Notes: generated by a model from the letters alone, not told the origin. 64,000 nucleotides of DNA from Planctomycetota bacterium (GCA_963205385.1 CAUJKE010000206.1:43659-107658), one strand, 5' to 3'. Counted from the stretch's first letter, positions 10,456 through 18,867 are shown. Translations and numbers: made by a program.

Positions 10456-11039
10456 CGCGTAATCGCGCTCGCTCGGGGCACCAGCGTCGAGTTGCCTGTC
10501 GAGCCTTGCGCGGTGCGCGTCGTCGCCGCGCCCGGCGCAGGAACGGCCACCATTTGTGGTTGGTCGTAGAGTTGAGACGCGGGAGAACTTGCCGCAGGCA
10601 GGCGGCCGCGGGCCAGCATCGTGGCCTGGCTCGTTACAGGCGTGGCGAAGACGAGCGGCGGCAGCGCGTTACCTGCGTGCGGCTGCAACGTGACCTGGTT
10701 GCGCGTCACCGGCACGTACGACGTTTGCAGGCGTTCTTCCCAACGGGTTCTGGCAACATATCGAAACGCAGGCGCCGGCGGCGGCGCGGGGCTCGCCCAC
10801 GCGAAGCGTTGCGCGTTGGGATTCCAAGCATCGAAAGGACGCGCCACCGGAGTCCAAATGTTCCGCACGGCGCGATACTCGCGAACCGGCACAATCACCT
10901 GCTGCTGCACGGGGCGCCAGGTCGTCACCGGCTGGGAGACCGCCGCTAAGTCACCGCCATAAACCGCAGGCACGAAGCCTATCAGTGTGCTGACCGAGCA
11001 GCACGCTAGCGCTGCGAGCATCGAAAACGAACGGAACAT
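10452..11039 (-). CDS. Exported hypothetical protein, proline-rich
   Basis: I start this 195-residue protein at MFRSFSMLAALACCSVSTLI, a clear signal peptide; the track ORF adds 53 residues with no supporting feature. The mature part is rich in Pro, Val, Gln and Arg with short motifs such as TWRPVQQQVIVPVREYRAV. Such V/Q/R/Y segments occur in planctomycete cell-surface proteins of unknown role. It has no recognisable catalytic domain. It is convergent with the small protein at 10129, and their stop codons overlap. Confidence 0.6.
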   Translation of the reverse strand: MFRSFSMLAALACCSVSTLIGFVPAVYGGDLAAVSQPVTTWRPVQQQVIVPVREYRAVRNIWTPVARPFDAWNPNAQRFAWASPAPPPAPAFRYVARTRWEERLQTSYVPVTRNQVTLQPHAGNALPPLVFATPVTSQATMLARGRLPAASSPASQLYDQPQMVAVPAPGAATTRTAQGSTGNSTLVPRASAITR

Positions 11040-11122
11040 AAGCACGGAATTGAGAGCACGAAGATAAGATGAGGTGCGAAAGTTCGCCGCACCGACTATT
11101 ATCGGCAGGGAGGCCAGTGACG

Positions 11123-11398
11123 ATGAGCCGCAAACAAGATATTTCCGCTTTACGTTGTCCAGTGACGCTGTCGCCGCTGCAATATGCCAGCGCTGCAATG
11201 CTGGCAGGCATCAACCGCGCGATTGCCCTCGGAGAGGTGCAAACGCGGGAGAGCCAAACGGTGAGCGAGCCTCTGGAAGATGCCTTGGTGAATTCCGACG
11301 AGACGCTGCTCTTTCCGCTCCGCGGCGGCGTGATCTGCCTGCTCGCCGCCGAAGCGGTGGAGATCGCGGAACACTGGCCGCCGACGGCCGATGGGTAG
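11123..11398 (+). CDS. Trm112-like small protein
   Basis: The 91-residue protein has the layout of the Trm112/YcaR family: LRCPVTLSPL near the N-terminus and LFPLRGGVICLLAAEA near the C-terminus, matching the family's LRCPVT.SPL and YPIRDGIPVML. The ATG at 11123 is chosen because GGGAGG lies 8 bp upstream. In other organisms such proteins stabilise or activate methyltransferases. Only one cysteine of the usual CPxC knuckle is present, so zinc binding is doubtful. It lies just upstream of the HIT gene. Confidence 0.72.
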   Translation: MSRKQDISALRCPVTLSPLQYASAAMLAGINRAIALGEVQTRESQTVSEPLEDALVNSDETLLFPLRGGVICLLAAEAVEIAEHWPPTADG

Positions 11399-11473
11399 AT
11401 CCACCGGCAGTTGATACACTGGCAAGCACACTGGCACGCAGCGCCGCGCGTCGCGTTTTCCCGAGGAGTCGCC

Positions 11474-11812
11474 ATGTCCACGATATTCAAAAAAATCATC
11501 GATCGTGAAATTCCCGCCAAGATTGTGTTCGAAGACGGACTCGCGCTCGCGTTTCACGATGTCAACCCGCAAGCGCCGACCCACGTCCTCGTCATTCCCA
11601 AACAGGAGATCGCTGGCCTGGATGCGGCCGGCGAAGGCGACGGCGCGCTGCTGGGGCACTTGCTCCTGGTCGCCAAGCGGGTGGCTTATGAACTGGGGCT
11701 GAAAGACGGCTACCGCGTCGTCATCAACAACGGCCCCGACGGCGGGCAAACCGTTGACCATCTGCATGTGCATGTGTTGGGGGGGAGGGCGATGGGGTGG
11801 CCGCCGGGGTAG
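11474..11812 (+). CDS. hinT: HIT family hydrolase (HinT-like)
   Basis: The 112-residue protein is a complete histidine-triad protein: [17 protein letters not shown] at the N-terminus and the HxHxH motif [11 protein letters not shown] at residues 96-100. HinT enzymes hydrolyse nucleoside phosphoramidates and AMP-lysine. The ATG at 11474 (MSTIFKK) follows the sequence GAGGAGTCGCC. The C-terminus is slightly shortened (GRAMGWPPG), which is within family range. The gene is 75 bp downstream of the Trm112-like gene and the two may be cotranscribed. Confidence 0.93.
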   Translation: MSTIFKKIIDREIPAKIVFEDGLALAFHDVNPQAPTHVLVIPKQEIAGLDAAGEGDGALLGHLLLVAKRVAYELGLKDGYRVVINNGPDGGQTVDHLHVHVLGGRAMGWPPG

Positions 11813-12048
11813 ATGCGGGGAATTTGAAACAAATTCAAATTCGGGGAAATTCAAAGGCTCAAAACGAAGAGCGACGACGTAGCGGGTGGACGCGGCTGGA
11901 TTTCGCTCGCGGTTGCGTCGGCTGGCGGCAGTCGGCTGGCCAAAACTTTGACAGCGGGCTGTTCGCTCGGTACGCTACAGTCGTCTCCTGCCTAGGCGTT
12001 TCTGCCCTCAATCACACTCCATCCGCTGGCAAGCGAAGGTCTGGCTGC

Positions 12049-13284
12049 ATGCGTATTTTCCCGCTTTTGCTCGTTGGTCTGGCGTTCGTCGCTGCTGAAT
12101 CGCGCGCCGCCGAGCCGTACTGGAATATGTTCCGCGGGCCGGACGGCTCTGGTCACTTTTTGGCCAAGGACTTGCCCATCGAATTTGGCGAAGGGAAGAA
12201 CGTCATTTGGAAAAACCCTTTGGACGGCAAAGCCTGGTCGAGTCCGGTCGTCTGGGGCGAGCAGGTCTGGGTCACGAACGCCAGTGAGGACGGCAAGCAG
12301 CTCGATGCCGTTGGCTTCAATCTCGAGACCGGCAAGATCATTCACAACATCCGCGTGTTCGATATCGCCGAACCGATGTTTTGCTATCCGTTCAATAGCT
12401 ATGGCAGCCCGACGCCTGCGATTGAAGAGGGGCGTGTGTATGTCAGCTACGGCTCCGCGGGGACGGCCTGCCTCGACACCGCCACCGGCCAAATCCTCTG
12501 GAAGCGGCAAGATCTCAAGTGCGATCACTTCCGCGGTCCGGGGTCGTCGCCTGTGCTGCACGATGGCCTGCTCCTCTTGCAGTTCGATGGATTCGACGTG
12601 CAGTTCGTGGTGGCGCTGGACGCGGCGACCGGCAAGACGCGGTGGATTCGCAAGCGGGCGTTCGACTTCCGCACCGATAATGGCGACAACAAAAAAGGCT
12701 ATGGCACGCCGTCGGTCTTTCGCATCGAAGGGCGAAACGTGGCGGTCTGCCCCGCGGCGGTCGCCACGGAAGCCTTCGATGCCGACACCGGCGAGTTGCT
12801 GTGGACAGTGCGCACCGGCGGGATGAACGCCTCCGCGCGCCCCTTAATGAGTGCTGGGCTGATCTATCTCACCAACGGCATGGGTCGGCTCGTGGTCGTG
12901 AAACCGGGGGTAGGGGACATCACCGCGGACAACATCGTGTGGGATAGCAATAAAGGGGTTTCGAAGCGCACGTCACCGCTGCTCGTCGACGGGTTGCTCT
13001 ATATGGTCACCGATGACGGCATCGCCAACTGCTTCGAGGCCCAGACAGGCGATAAAGTTTGGACGCATCGCCTGGGAGGTGAATTCGCCGCATCGCCGAT
13101 CTATGCCGATGGCAAGATTTACTTTTCGAGCATGGAAGGCGAAGTTACCGTCATCGCCCCCGGCCGCAAATATCACGAACTCGCCAAGAACTCGTTCGAA
13201 GAAGGCTTCATGGCGACCCCGGCTGTGGCTGGAAACTCGTTGATCTTCCGAACGAAGAAGGCCGTGTATCGGGTAGGGAAGTGA
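12049..13284 (+). CDS. PQQ-like beta-propeller exported protein
   Basis: The 411-residue protein starts with signal peptide MRIFPLLLVGLAFVAAESRA. The mature part begins with WNMFRGPDGSG, a hallmark of the planctomycete PQQ-like propeller family, and has repeated blades such as VYVSYGSAGTACLDTATGQI and LLWTVRTGG. The known PQQ-dehydrogenase catalytic signatures are not obvious, so it may be a structural or binding propeller rather than an enzyme. The track start at 11797 lies inside hinT and is rejected. The transcript is followed by a perfect 16-bp hairpin. Confidence 0.85.
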   Translation: MRIFPLLLVGLAFVAAESRAAEPYWNMFRGPDGSGHFLAKDLPIEFGEGKNVIWKNPLDGKAWSSPVVWGEQVWVTNASEDGKQLDAVGFNLETGKIIHNIRVFDIAEPMFCYPFNSYGSPTPAIEEGRVYVSYGSAGTACLDTATGQILWKRQDLKCDHFRGPGSSPVLHDGLLLLQFDGFDVQFVVALDAATGKTRWIRKRAFDFRTDNGDNKKGYGTPSVFRIEGRNVAVCPAAVATEAFDADTGELLWTVRTGGMNASARPLMSAGLIYLTNGMGRLVVVKPGVGDITADNIVWDSNKGVSKRTSPLLVDGLLYMVTDDGIANCFEAQTGDKVWTHRLGGEFAASPIYADGKIYFSSMEGEVTVIAPGRKYHELAKNSFEEGFMATPAVAGNSLIFRTKKAVYRVGK

Positions 13285-13307
13285 GAAATGCCCCGTTCCC
13301 AAATAGA

Positions 13308-13346
13308 GAACCGCCGCTGAAACGCAAGTTGTTTCAGCGGCGGTTC
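13308..13346 (+). terminator. Strong hairpin after the PQQ-like gene
   Basis: GAACCGCCGCTGAAAC (13308-13323) pairs perfectly with GTTTCAGCGGCGGTTC (13331-13346) around a 7-nt loop, 24 bp after the stop codon. The U tract is weak (gttctc). A terminator is the likeliest role. Because it is symmetrical it could also act on minus-strand transcripts from the DUF1328 gene. Confidence 0.6.
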
Positions 13347-13477
13347 GTTCTCGGCGACTAGCGCCATCTCACGGAGCCACGGGCCATCGCCACGGGGGAG
13401 CGGGTTGCTGGAGGGCCAACTTCAGACAGCACGCGGCTCACTTGATGGAATAGTTGGCCACACTTAAAGTGTGGCGG

Positions 13478-13648
13478 CTAAACCACCGGACGGCGGACAC
13501 CGCCGAAGATCAAGCTGACGATAAACATGATGAGAAAGACGAAGAACAAAATCTTCGCAATCCCGGTCGCGGCTCCTGCGAGGCCGCCAAAGCCAAGCGC
13601 CGCGGCAATTAAAGCGATCACCAAAAATGTTAAAGCCCAAGACAACAT
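13478..13648 (-). CDS. DUF1328 (YtjA-type) small membrane protein
   Basis: This 56-residue gene is absent from the ORF track. It reads [20 protein letters not shown], then [20 protein letters not shown] and ends GGVRRPVV. This is the classical DUF1328/YtjA pattern: two hydrophobic helices joined by a Gly-rich GGxAGxAxGIAK turn. AAAGGAGA lies 6 bp upstream of the ATG. The family is widespread and associated with stress or stationary phase, but the biochemical role is unknown. It follows the DUF3309 gene by 50 bp and should be cotranscribed from the sigma54-type promoter at 13932. Confidence 0.9.
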   Translation of the reverse strand: MLSWALTFLVIALIAAALGFGGLAGAATGIAKILFFVFLIMFIVSLIFGGVRRPVV

Positions 13649-13698
13649 GACTGTCTCCTTTCACCAAACCAGAAGGTACGGTTCCAAACACGATGCGG

Positions 13699-13848
13699 TT
13701 AAAACAACAGCAACAAAATAAGCACGATCACCAAGATCGTCCCGAGTCCGCCGCTCGGGCCATAGCCCCAATTGCGGCTATACGGCCAGGCTGGTAACGC
13801 TCCCACGAGCAGCATCAACAGCAAGATTAAAAGTAAAAGTTCGAACAT
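13699..13848 (-). CDS. DUF3309 small membrane protein
   Basis: This 49-residue gene is absent from the ORF track. It reads MFELLLLILLLMLLVGALPA, then WPYSRNWGYGPSGGLGTILV and a hydrophobic tail IVLILLLLF. The GALPxWPYSRxWGYxPSGGLG core identifies the DUF3309 family, two short TM helices around a conserved aromatic loop. AAAGGAGAG lies 6 bp upstream of the ATG. Function is unknown; the family often neighbours other stress-linked small membrane proteins. It is the first gene after the sigma54-type promoter and is followed by DUF1328. Confidence 0.9.
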   Translation of the reverse strand: MFELLLLILLLMLLVGALPAWPYSRNWGYGPSGGLGTILVIVLILLLLF

Positions 13849-13931
13849 CGGACTCTCCTTTCCCGCAACAGTGGATTGGCCTCGAACTGTCGTTCTCTGC
13901 TGGCCGTTATCACTGTCACGACAGGAAGTAG

Positions 13932-13947
13932 TGCACGCTGCGTGCCA
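13932..13947 (-). promoter_or_regulatory. Near-consensus sigma54 (-24/-12) promoter
   Basis: On the minus strand the sequence is TGGCACGCAGCGTGCA. It matches the consensus TGGCACG-N4-TTGCA at every fixed position but one, with the exact GG-to-GC spacing of 10 nt. It lies about 85 bp upstream of the DUF3309 ATG, leaving a leader of about 70 nt. It is the best sigma54 site I found in the window. Confidence 0.7.
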
Positions 13948-14150
13948 AACTCGGCGAATTGATGCAAGTCGTTGCAGCGGCAGGAGCTAAGCCGTTTTGA
14001 AGCGCGCCGCGAGTTGCGTCTTTGCTGATTCGTCAACGAGCACCTTGGTGGCTGGGACGTCATCGCGCCGCCGCTCGGAAAGGAAGCCAAAGCCACATCG
14101 CATTGCTTAAGTTCTTGACAGCCAAAGCGTTACACGAATGCGGGCCCGTT

Positions 14151-14166
14151 TGGCATCAAACCTGCT
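14151..14166 (+). promoter_or_regulatory. Weaker sigma54-like promoter candidate
   Basis: TGGCATCAAACCTGCT has the invariant GG and GC with correct 10-nt spacing but differs from the consensus at three other fixed positions. It lies 72 bp upstream of the one-TM protein at 14238. The position, divergent from the strong site at 13932, raises interest, but chance is possible. The rest of the 389-bp region 13849-14237 has no gene I can support. Confidence 0.3.
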
Positions 14167-14237
14167 CTGTAATACTCGCGCACGCAGGCAACGCGACAAC
14201 GCTAACCTGCGTTTCTCTACGCGAAAGGAGCAAAGTC

Positions 14238-14588
14238 ATGCGCGAGTTTTTAGGAAGCCTGGCCATCTTGGCCATCATCATCTTTGCTGGCTTGTATTTT
14301 GCCGGCTGGTTGACCTACGAACAGTCCGACAGCGCGGCTACCATCGAAATCAAAACGAAAGCGATCCAAGAAGCCGCAGATCATGCCGTCGCTGAAGGCG
14401 AAGCCATCATCGATAGCGCGACTCAGCAAGCTGCGCAGAACGATAGTGAAGCAACGTCCCATGATGCTACAGTCGAGAAAGTCGAAATAGCACTGCCGCA
14501 AAATCGTGAGCACAGCACTGACCAGAACCGCGTCATCCGTCATACGACGGACGCAGAACATCCCGTGACGACAACTTCGCCTGAGTAA
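14238..14588 (+). CDS. Small one-TM hypothetical protein
   Basis: The 116-residue protein starts at MREFLGSLAILAIIIFAGLY with AAAGGAG 7 bp upstream; the longer track ORF is not supported. One N-terminal TM helix (residues about 5-25) anchors a charged, Glu/Ala/Gln-rich region predicted to be helical (IEIKTKAIQEAADHAVAEGE). The tail, with Ser, Thr and Asp, is probably disordered. I do not recognise the family. It lies between the DUF3309/DUF1328 operon and the repeat lipoprotein and probably forms a unit with the lipoprotein (51 bp gap). Confidence 0.7.
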   Translation: MREFLGSLAILAIIIFAGLYFAGWLTYEQSDSAATIEIKTKAIQEAADHAVAEGEAIIDSATQQAAQNDSEATSHDATVEKVEIALPQNREHSTDQNRVIRHTTDAEHPVTTTSPE

Positions 14589-14639
14589 CGGCGAATTGCA
14601 TGGCGTCATCGTTTTTGAGAACCGCAGGAGAATCACAGC

Positions 14640-14897
14640 ATGAAGTTTGTCGTTTCGAAGTTGCTCCTAGCAAGTCTATTTGTCATGGGGATCGCGGCCA
14701 TCGGTTGCGATGGGCGTCCGGTCGCCGGACCTACGCAGGATAAAGCGAAAGTCGATGTGGATGTCGGCGGGGGAAAAGGAGTGCAAGTGGATGTCGAGGG
14801 GCGTGAACCAGCCGATCCGACCAGGCGTAAAGCCGATGTCGATGTGGATATCGGCGGCGGCAAAGGAATCAATGTGGATGTGAACAAAGAGCCGTAG
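14640..14897 (+). CDS. Small lipoprotein with two GGGKG-VDV repeats
   Basis: The 85-residue protein has a signal ending in a lipobox-like AAIGC (MKFVVSKLLLASLFVMGIAA), so it is probably lipid-anchored. The mature part has two tandem copies of a motif of about 17 residues: KVDVDVGGGKGVQVDV and DVDVDIGGGKGINVDV. Alternating Val/Asp could give a small beta structure with Asp-rich cation-binding faces. This is inference. AGGAG lies 8 bp upstream of the ATG. Function unknown. A hairpin at 14971 follows. Confidence 0.75.
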   Translation: MKFVVSKLLLASLFVMGIAAIGCDGRPVAGPTQDKAKVDVDVGGGKGVQVDVEGREPADPTRRKADVDVDIGGGKGINVDVNKEP

Positions 14898-14970
14898 ACG
14901 CCGCGTCGCATCTATCGGCGGGAAACCGATGTGGAACAACAGTCACCGTTACCAGCGGTGGACGGTTCCC

Positions 14971-15021
14971 AGCGCCTGCAGGCGTTGGTCGTTCGCAAGA
15001 ATGGCCGACGCCTCAGGCGTT
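14971..15021 (+). terminator. Long GNRA-capped hairpin
   Basis: On the plus-strand RNA, a 24-nt arm (14971-14994) pairs with 14999-15021 around a GCAA tetraloop, with one bulge. The non-Watson-Crick positions are G-U pairs only when read as plus-strand RNA, so the structure is oriented. A short U-rich stretch (tttcttg) follows. A smaller hairpin, caccg-ttaccag-cggtg, precedes it at 14944-14960. It may terminate the lipoprotein transcript or protect its 3' end. Confidence 0.55.
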
Positions 15022-15068
15022 TCTTGCCCTAGCCTGCAGCACTTACCGCCGCCTCCTACACCGCGACC

Positions 15069-16178
15069 TTACAACTTGAGTTCCAGCGGAAAATCCGATA
15101 GCAGCTCAATTCCCTCATCCGTCACGAGGTAGTCGTTTTCCAACCGCATGCCAGCTTGCAGTTCGGGTGCATACAGCCCCGGTTCGCAGGTAAAGACGTC
15201 GCCGACTTCAAACGTGTCGTCCCAGTGCGGGTTGAGATGGGGCGTTTCATGCGGAAAGAGGCCGATGCCGTGACCGAGGTGGTGCACGAACTTGCCGTGC
15301 GGAGCACGATCGAGCATCGCCTGGACTTCGTGAAACAGCGTTTTGCAACTCTTACCCGGTTTGACAGTCGATTCGATATGCCGAAAGACTTCTTGAATTG
15401 CGTTCCATGCGGATTGCTGCGCGGCGCTAACATCCGTCACGGCGATCGCGCGGCAGTTATCGGCGAAGTAGCCACGGAAGGCGGGGCCGAGGTCCAAAAT
15501 GTAAAGCTCGCCTGGCTGCGCCACACGGCCATGGCGCGGCGGGCCGCCCATCGCCCCACAAGCGTAATCGTTCCCCGTGCCGGTCAGCATCTCGCCATAC
15601 TCGCGCACGGCCACGGCTTGAAGTTCGTTGAAGACCTCCAGTTCGCTCACGCCCGGCTCAATCATCTCCCGCGCGCGCTCATACATCTTGCCGGTCGCCG
15701 CGATCGCCTTTCGCAGTCGCGCAAGTTCATCGGGATCTTTCTTGCGGCGCAGTTGATACAGTTCCGGTTCCAAATCGACAAGCTCTCCCCCCAGCGGCGC
15801 GAGATGCTGCGTGAAACAAGAGAACTCCACCGCCAGGCGCTTGGGCTTCCGGTCCGCGAGCGCGTCGAGCAGCACTTGCGCCGCGGCCTGGCGTTGATCG
15901 TTGCGGAGCGTGGAATGCCACTGCGCCGCATAGGTGCGAACGTCATCCGCCGCAGCGACCGCAGGCGGTTCGTTCGGCGCGATCAGCGTCATTCGCCCGT
16001 CGCTCGCGAGCGCCGCCAGCGGAGAATGCGTCCACGCGAACCGCGGCCCCGCCAGATACTGCACATGTTCATGCAGACCAACAATCGCCACATCCGCCCC
16101 CAGTCGCTCCATGACCCTCAACACCCGCTGTTGGCGAGCACGACAAGCGGTGACATTGATCTCATAAGACTCAGCCAT
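15069..16178 (-). CDS. M24 family metallopeptidase (Xaa-Pro peptidase-like)
   Basis: I start this 369-residue protein at MAESYEINVTACRARQQRVL because the preceding 48 codons show no conserved features. It has an N-terminal creatinase-like domain (about 1-140) and a pita-bread C-terminal domain. The metal ligands are visible: DLGPAFRGYFAD (two Asp), HHLGHGIGLFPHE (His), TCEPGLY and RLENDYLV (two Glu). It is expected to remove N-terminal residues before proline, probably in the cytoplasm since no signal peptide is seen. It stands alone, convergent with the small lipoprotein gene. Confidence 0.9.
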   Translation of the reverse strand: MAESYEINVTACRARQQRVLRVMERLGADVAIVGLHEHVQYLAGPRFAWTHSPLAALASDGRMTLIAPNEPPAVAAADDVRTYAAQWHSTLRNDQRQAAAQVLLDALADRKPKRLAVEFSCFTQHLAPLGGELVDLEPELYQLRRKKDPDELARLRKAIAATGKMYERAREMIEPGVSELEVFNELQAVAVREYGEMLTGTGNDYACGAMGGPPRHGRVAQPGELYILDLGPAFRGYFADNCRAIAVTDVSAAQQSAWNAIQEVFRHIESTVKPGKSCKTLFHEVQAMLDRAPHGKFVHHLGHGIGLFPHETPHLNPHWDDTFEVGDVFTCEPGLYAPELQAGMRLENDYLVTDEGIELLSDFPLELKL

Positions 16179-16444
16179 GACAATCTTCGGAAAACGTGTG
16201 ACGAAAACAGCAGCCGCCCAGCCAGCAGGCATCGGGTATCGTAAGGAACCAGGCGAATTCGTACAAGGATGAAGCGGCGCCGTCACAATCAGGCGTTCCG
16301 AGTTTTTGGAAGGCCTCGTCAAGCGTCTGTATTCCCTGGGGTCGATTTCCTTGCCTGATGATCACGATTCGGCTACGCTAAAGTCTTGCGGGAACATCGG
16401 TTTCTGACCTCCCCTCGCTGGCGCAAACTCCCTCCTAGCCGCTC

Positions 16445-18862
16445 ATGCTGATCGCACGCTTATTTCGCGGGTCGCTGCGCCCCGCTCTGGTCGCTCTGAT
16501 GCTAGTCTTCTTCGCGGCGGGGTCATTACGCGCTGCCGAACCGGTCGATTACGCGCGCGATATCAAGCCGCTGTTGGCTGCGAATTGCTTTCAGTGTCAT
16601 GGGCCGGACAAGCAAGAGTCTGATCTGCGTCTGGATGCCGGGCGGTCGATTCTGGCGGGCGGCAATAGCGGCCCCGCGGTTGTGCCGTCTCACAGTGACG
16701 AGAGCCTGCTGATTCAGGCTGTCGAAGGCGAGGCGGATGTGGTCAGCCGGATGCCGCCGGAGGACGAAGCGGAGCCGCTCGCCGCGGAACAAATCGCGCT
16801 CTTACGGCGCTGGATCGACGCCGGGGCGAAGTTTCCGGAAGATGACGCTCCGCTCGCCGCGAAACAGCGCAATGTCGACCATTGGTCGTTTCAGCCGATA
16901 GCCCGCCCCGCGCCGCCGCCGGTGACGAATCGCGCTTGGGTCGCGTCCCCGATCGATGCGTTCGTTCTGGCCAAACTGGAAGCAGCGCAGATTCAGCCCT
17001 CGCCGGCGGCCGATCGCGTGACGCTCATCCGCCGCCTCTCGCTTGACTTGATTGGCCTCTTGCCGACGCCTGAGGAAGTGCAGGCGTTTGTCGCCGACGA
17101 GCGCCCCGACGCTTATGAACGACTGGTGGACCGCCTCTTGGCTTCGCCCCGCTATGGCGAGCGGTGGGGCCGGTTGTGGCTCGATCAGGCTCGCTATGCC
17201 GATTCGCATGGTTACACGAACGATGGCCCGCGCTCGATCTGGCCGTATCGCGACTACGTGCTGCACGCCTTCAATCGCGATCTGCCGTTCGATCAATTCA
17301 CCATCGAGCAACTCGCAGGCGACTTATTGCCCGATGCGACGGCGGAGCAGATCGTCGCGACCGGTTTTCATCGCAACACCCAAATCAACGACGAAGGGGG
17401 AAGCGACGCCGAGCAGTACCGCGTCGAAGCGGTTGTCGACCGCGTCTCCACCACCGGCATCGTCTTCATGGGACTGACCTACGGCTGCGCCCGTTGCCAC
17501 GATCACAAGTTCGACCCCATCAGTCAACGCAACTTCTACGAAATGTTCGCGTTCTTCAACAGTCAGGACGAACCGAACTACGACGCGCCGCTGGTTGCTC
17601 CGAATGCATCCAAACTTCCCGCGCAGCGCGAAGAAATTAGTCGCTTCGCAGCGGCGCTGAAAGCGCTCGACGCCAAGGCCGACAACGCGGAGCAGGCCAA
17701 GCAGGAGCTCACGGCCAGGCTTGATGCCGCCAAGAAGCAAGAAGCGGCTATTCGCGCCCGCGAGTTCGCGAGCACGATGGTCCTTCGCGAGCGCAGCCAG
17801 CCGCGTGAAACCTATGTGCATATTCGCGGCGAGTTCTTGCGCAAAGGCAAACCCGTCACGACCGCGACGCCGGAATTCCTCCCCCCCTTGAAGCCCAGCG
17901 ACAACTCCGCGGGCAGCGTTCCCACCAGCCGGCTCGACTTGGCGCGGTGGCTCGTGGCGGACGAACATCCCCTCACGCCGCGGGTGATCGCCAATCGCCA
18001 ATGGCAAGCGTTCTTTGGCCAAGGGCTGGTCCGCACCGACAACGACTTTGGCCTGCAAGGGGAGAATCCTTCGCATCCAGAATTGCTCGATTGGCTCGCT
18101 CGGTCGCTGCTCGACCACGACTGGAGTCTCAAAGCGTTGCATCGTGAGATTGTGTTATCCGCGACCTATCAACAAGCCTCGACGGCGCGTCCCGAACTGG
18201 AGCCGATCGACACCAACAATCGCCTCCTCGCGCGGCAAAACCGTTTGCGCTTGGATGCCGAGTTGATTCGCGACGCGGCCCTTACCGCCGCCGGGCTCCT
18301 CTCCACCAAGATGCACGGCGCGAGCGTCTTCCCGCCCCAACCGGCCGGCGTGATGCAACGCACGCGCAACCCCGGCCGCAAGTGGAATACCAGCACCGGC
18401 GAAGATCGTTATCGCCGCGGGCTGTATACGTTCTTCTGGCGTTCGACGCCACATCCGTTCCTCAAGTCGTTCGATGCTCCTGATTCGAATACCGCCTGCA
18501 CGCGCCGCGAGCGCTCGAACACGCCGATCCAAGCGTTGACGCTGCTCAACGATGAAGCCTTTGTGGAAGCCTCGCAGATGCTGGCCTTGCGCTTGTTACG
18601 CGCGTTGCCTGAAGGCGACGATCCCGCGCGTATCGATCAACTCTTCCGCTGGTGTTTGTGCCGCGAACCAGGTTCCGCGGAACGCGCTGCCGTCGAGGAA
18701 CTTGTGCAAGCCGAACGTCAGGCGTCTCAGGCATCCAAACCGGAATTGACGTTCATTACCGCGCAGCAGTTGCCGGAAAGTGTTACGGCGCAAGAAGCCG
18801 TCGTCTGGGCGACGGTCGCGCGGGCGATGCTGAACCTTGACGAATTCATGACGCGCGAGTAA
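16445..18862 (+). CDS. Planctomycete cytochrome c / DUF1549 / DUF1553 protein (PSD1 type)
   Basis: The 805-residue exported protein has signal peptide MLIARLFRGSLRPALVALML, then a planctomycete cytochrome c domain with CFQCHG (C48, C51, H52). DUF1549 follows (IDAFVLAKLEAAQIQPSPAA ... RYADSHGYTNDGPRSIWPYR), a coiled Ala/Lys/Glu linker near residues 400-440, and DUF1553 (TSRLDLARWLVADEHPLTPR ... NTACTRRERSNTPIQALTLL). This is the standard architecture of the large planctomycete family, presumed periplasmic and often linked to polysaccharide use, though no activity has been firmly assigned to most members. The DUF1501 partner starts 5 bp after its stop. Confidence 0.93.
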   Translation: MLIARLFRGSLRPALVALMLVFFAAGSLRAAEPVDYARDIKPLLAANCFQCHGPDKQESDLRLDAGRSILAGGNSGPAVVPSHSDESLLIQAVEGEADVVSRMPPEDEAEPLAAEQIALLRRWIDAGAKFPEDDAPLAAKQRNVDHWSFQPIARPAPPPVTNRAWVASPIDAFVLAKLEAAQIQPSPAADRVTLIRRLSLDLIGLLPTPEEVQAFVADERPDAYERLVDRLLASPRYGERWGRLWLDQARYADSHGYTNDGPRSIWPYRDYVLHAFNRDLPFDQFTIEQLAGDLLPDATAEQIVATGFHRNTQINDEGGSDAEQYRVEAVVDRVSTTGIVFMGLTYGCARCHDHKFDPISQRNFYEMFAFFNSQDEPNYDAPLVAPNASKLPAQREEISRFAAALKALDAKADNAEQAKQELTARLDAAKKQEAAIRAREFASTMVLRERSQPRETYVHIRGEFLRKGKPVTTATPEFLPPLKPSDNSAGSVPTSRLDLARWLVADEHPLTPRVIANRQWQAFFGQGLVRTDNDFGLQGENPSHPELLDWLARSLLDHDWSLKALHREIVLSATYQQASTARPELEPIDTNNRLLARQNRLRLDAELIRDAALTAAGLLSTKMHGASVFPPQPAGVMQRTRNPGRKWNTSTGEDRYRRGLYTFFWRSTPHPFLKSFDAPDSNTACTRRERSNTPIQALTLLNDEAFVEASQMLALRLLRALPEGDDPARIDQLFRWCLCREPGSAERAAVEELVQAERQASQASKPELTFITAQQLPESVTAQEAVVWATVARAMLNLDEFMTRE

Positions 18863-18867
18863 CCGCC

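Noticed and set aside
14115-14143. Sigma70 promoter from TTGACA at 14115
   Set aside because: No acceptable -10 element lies 16-18 bp downstream.
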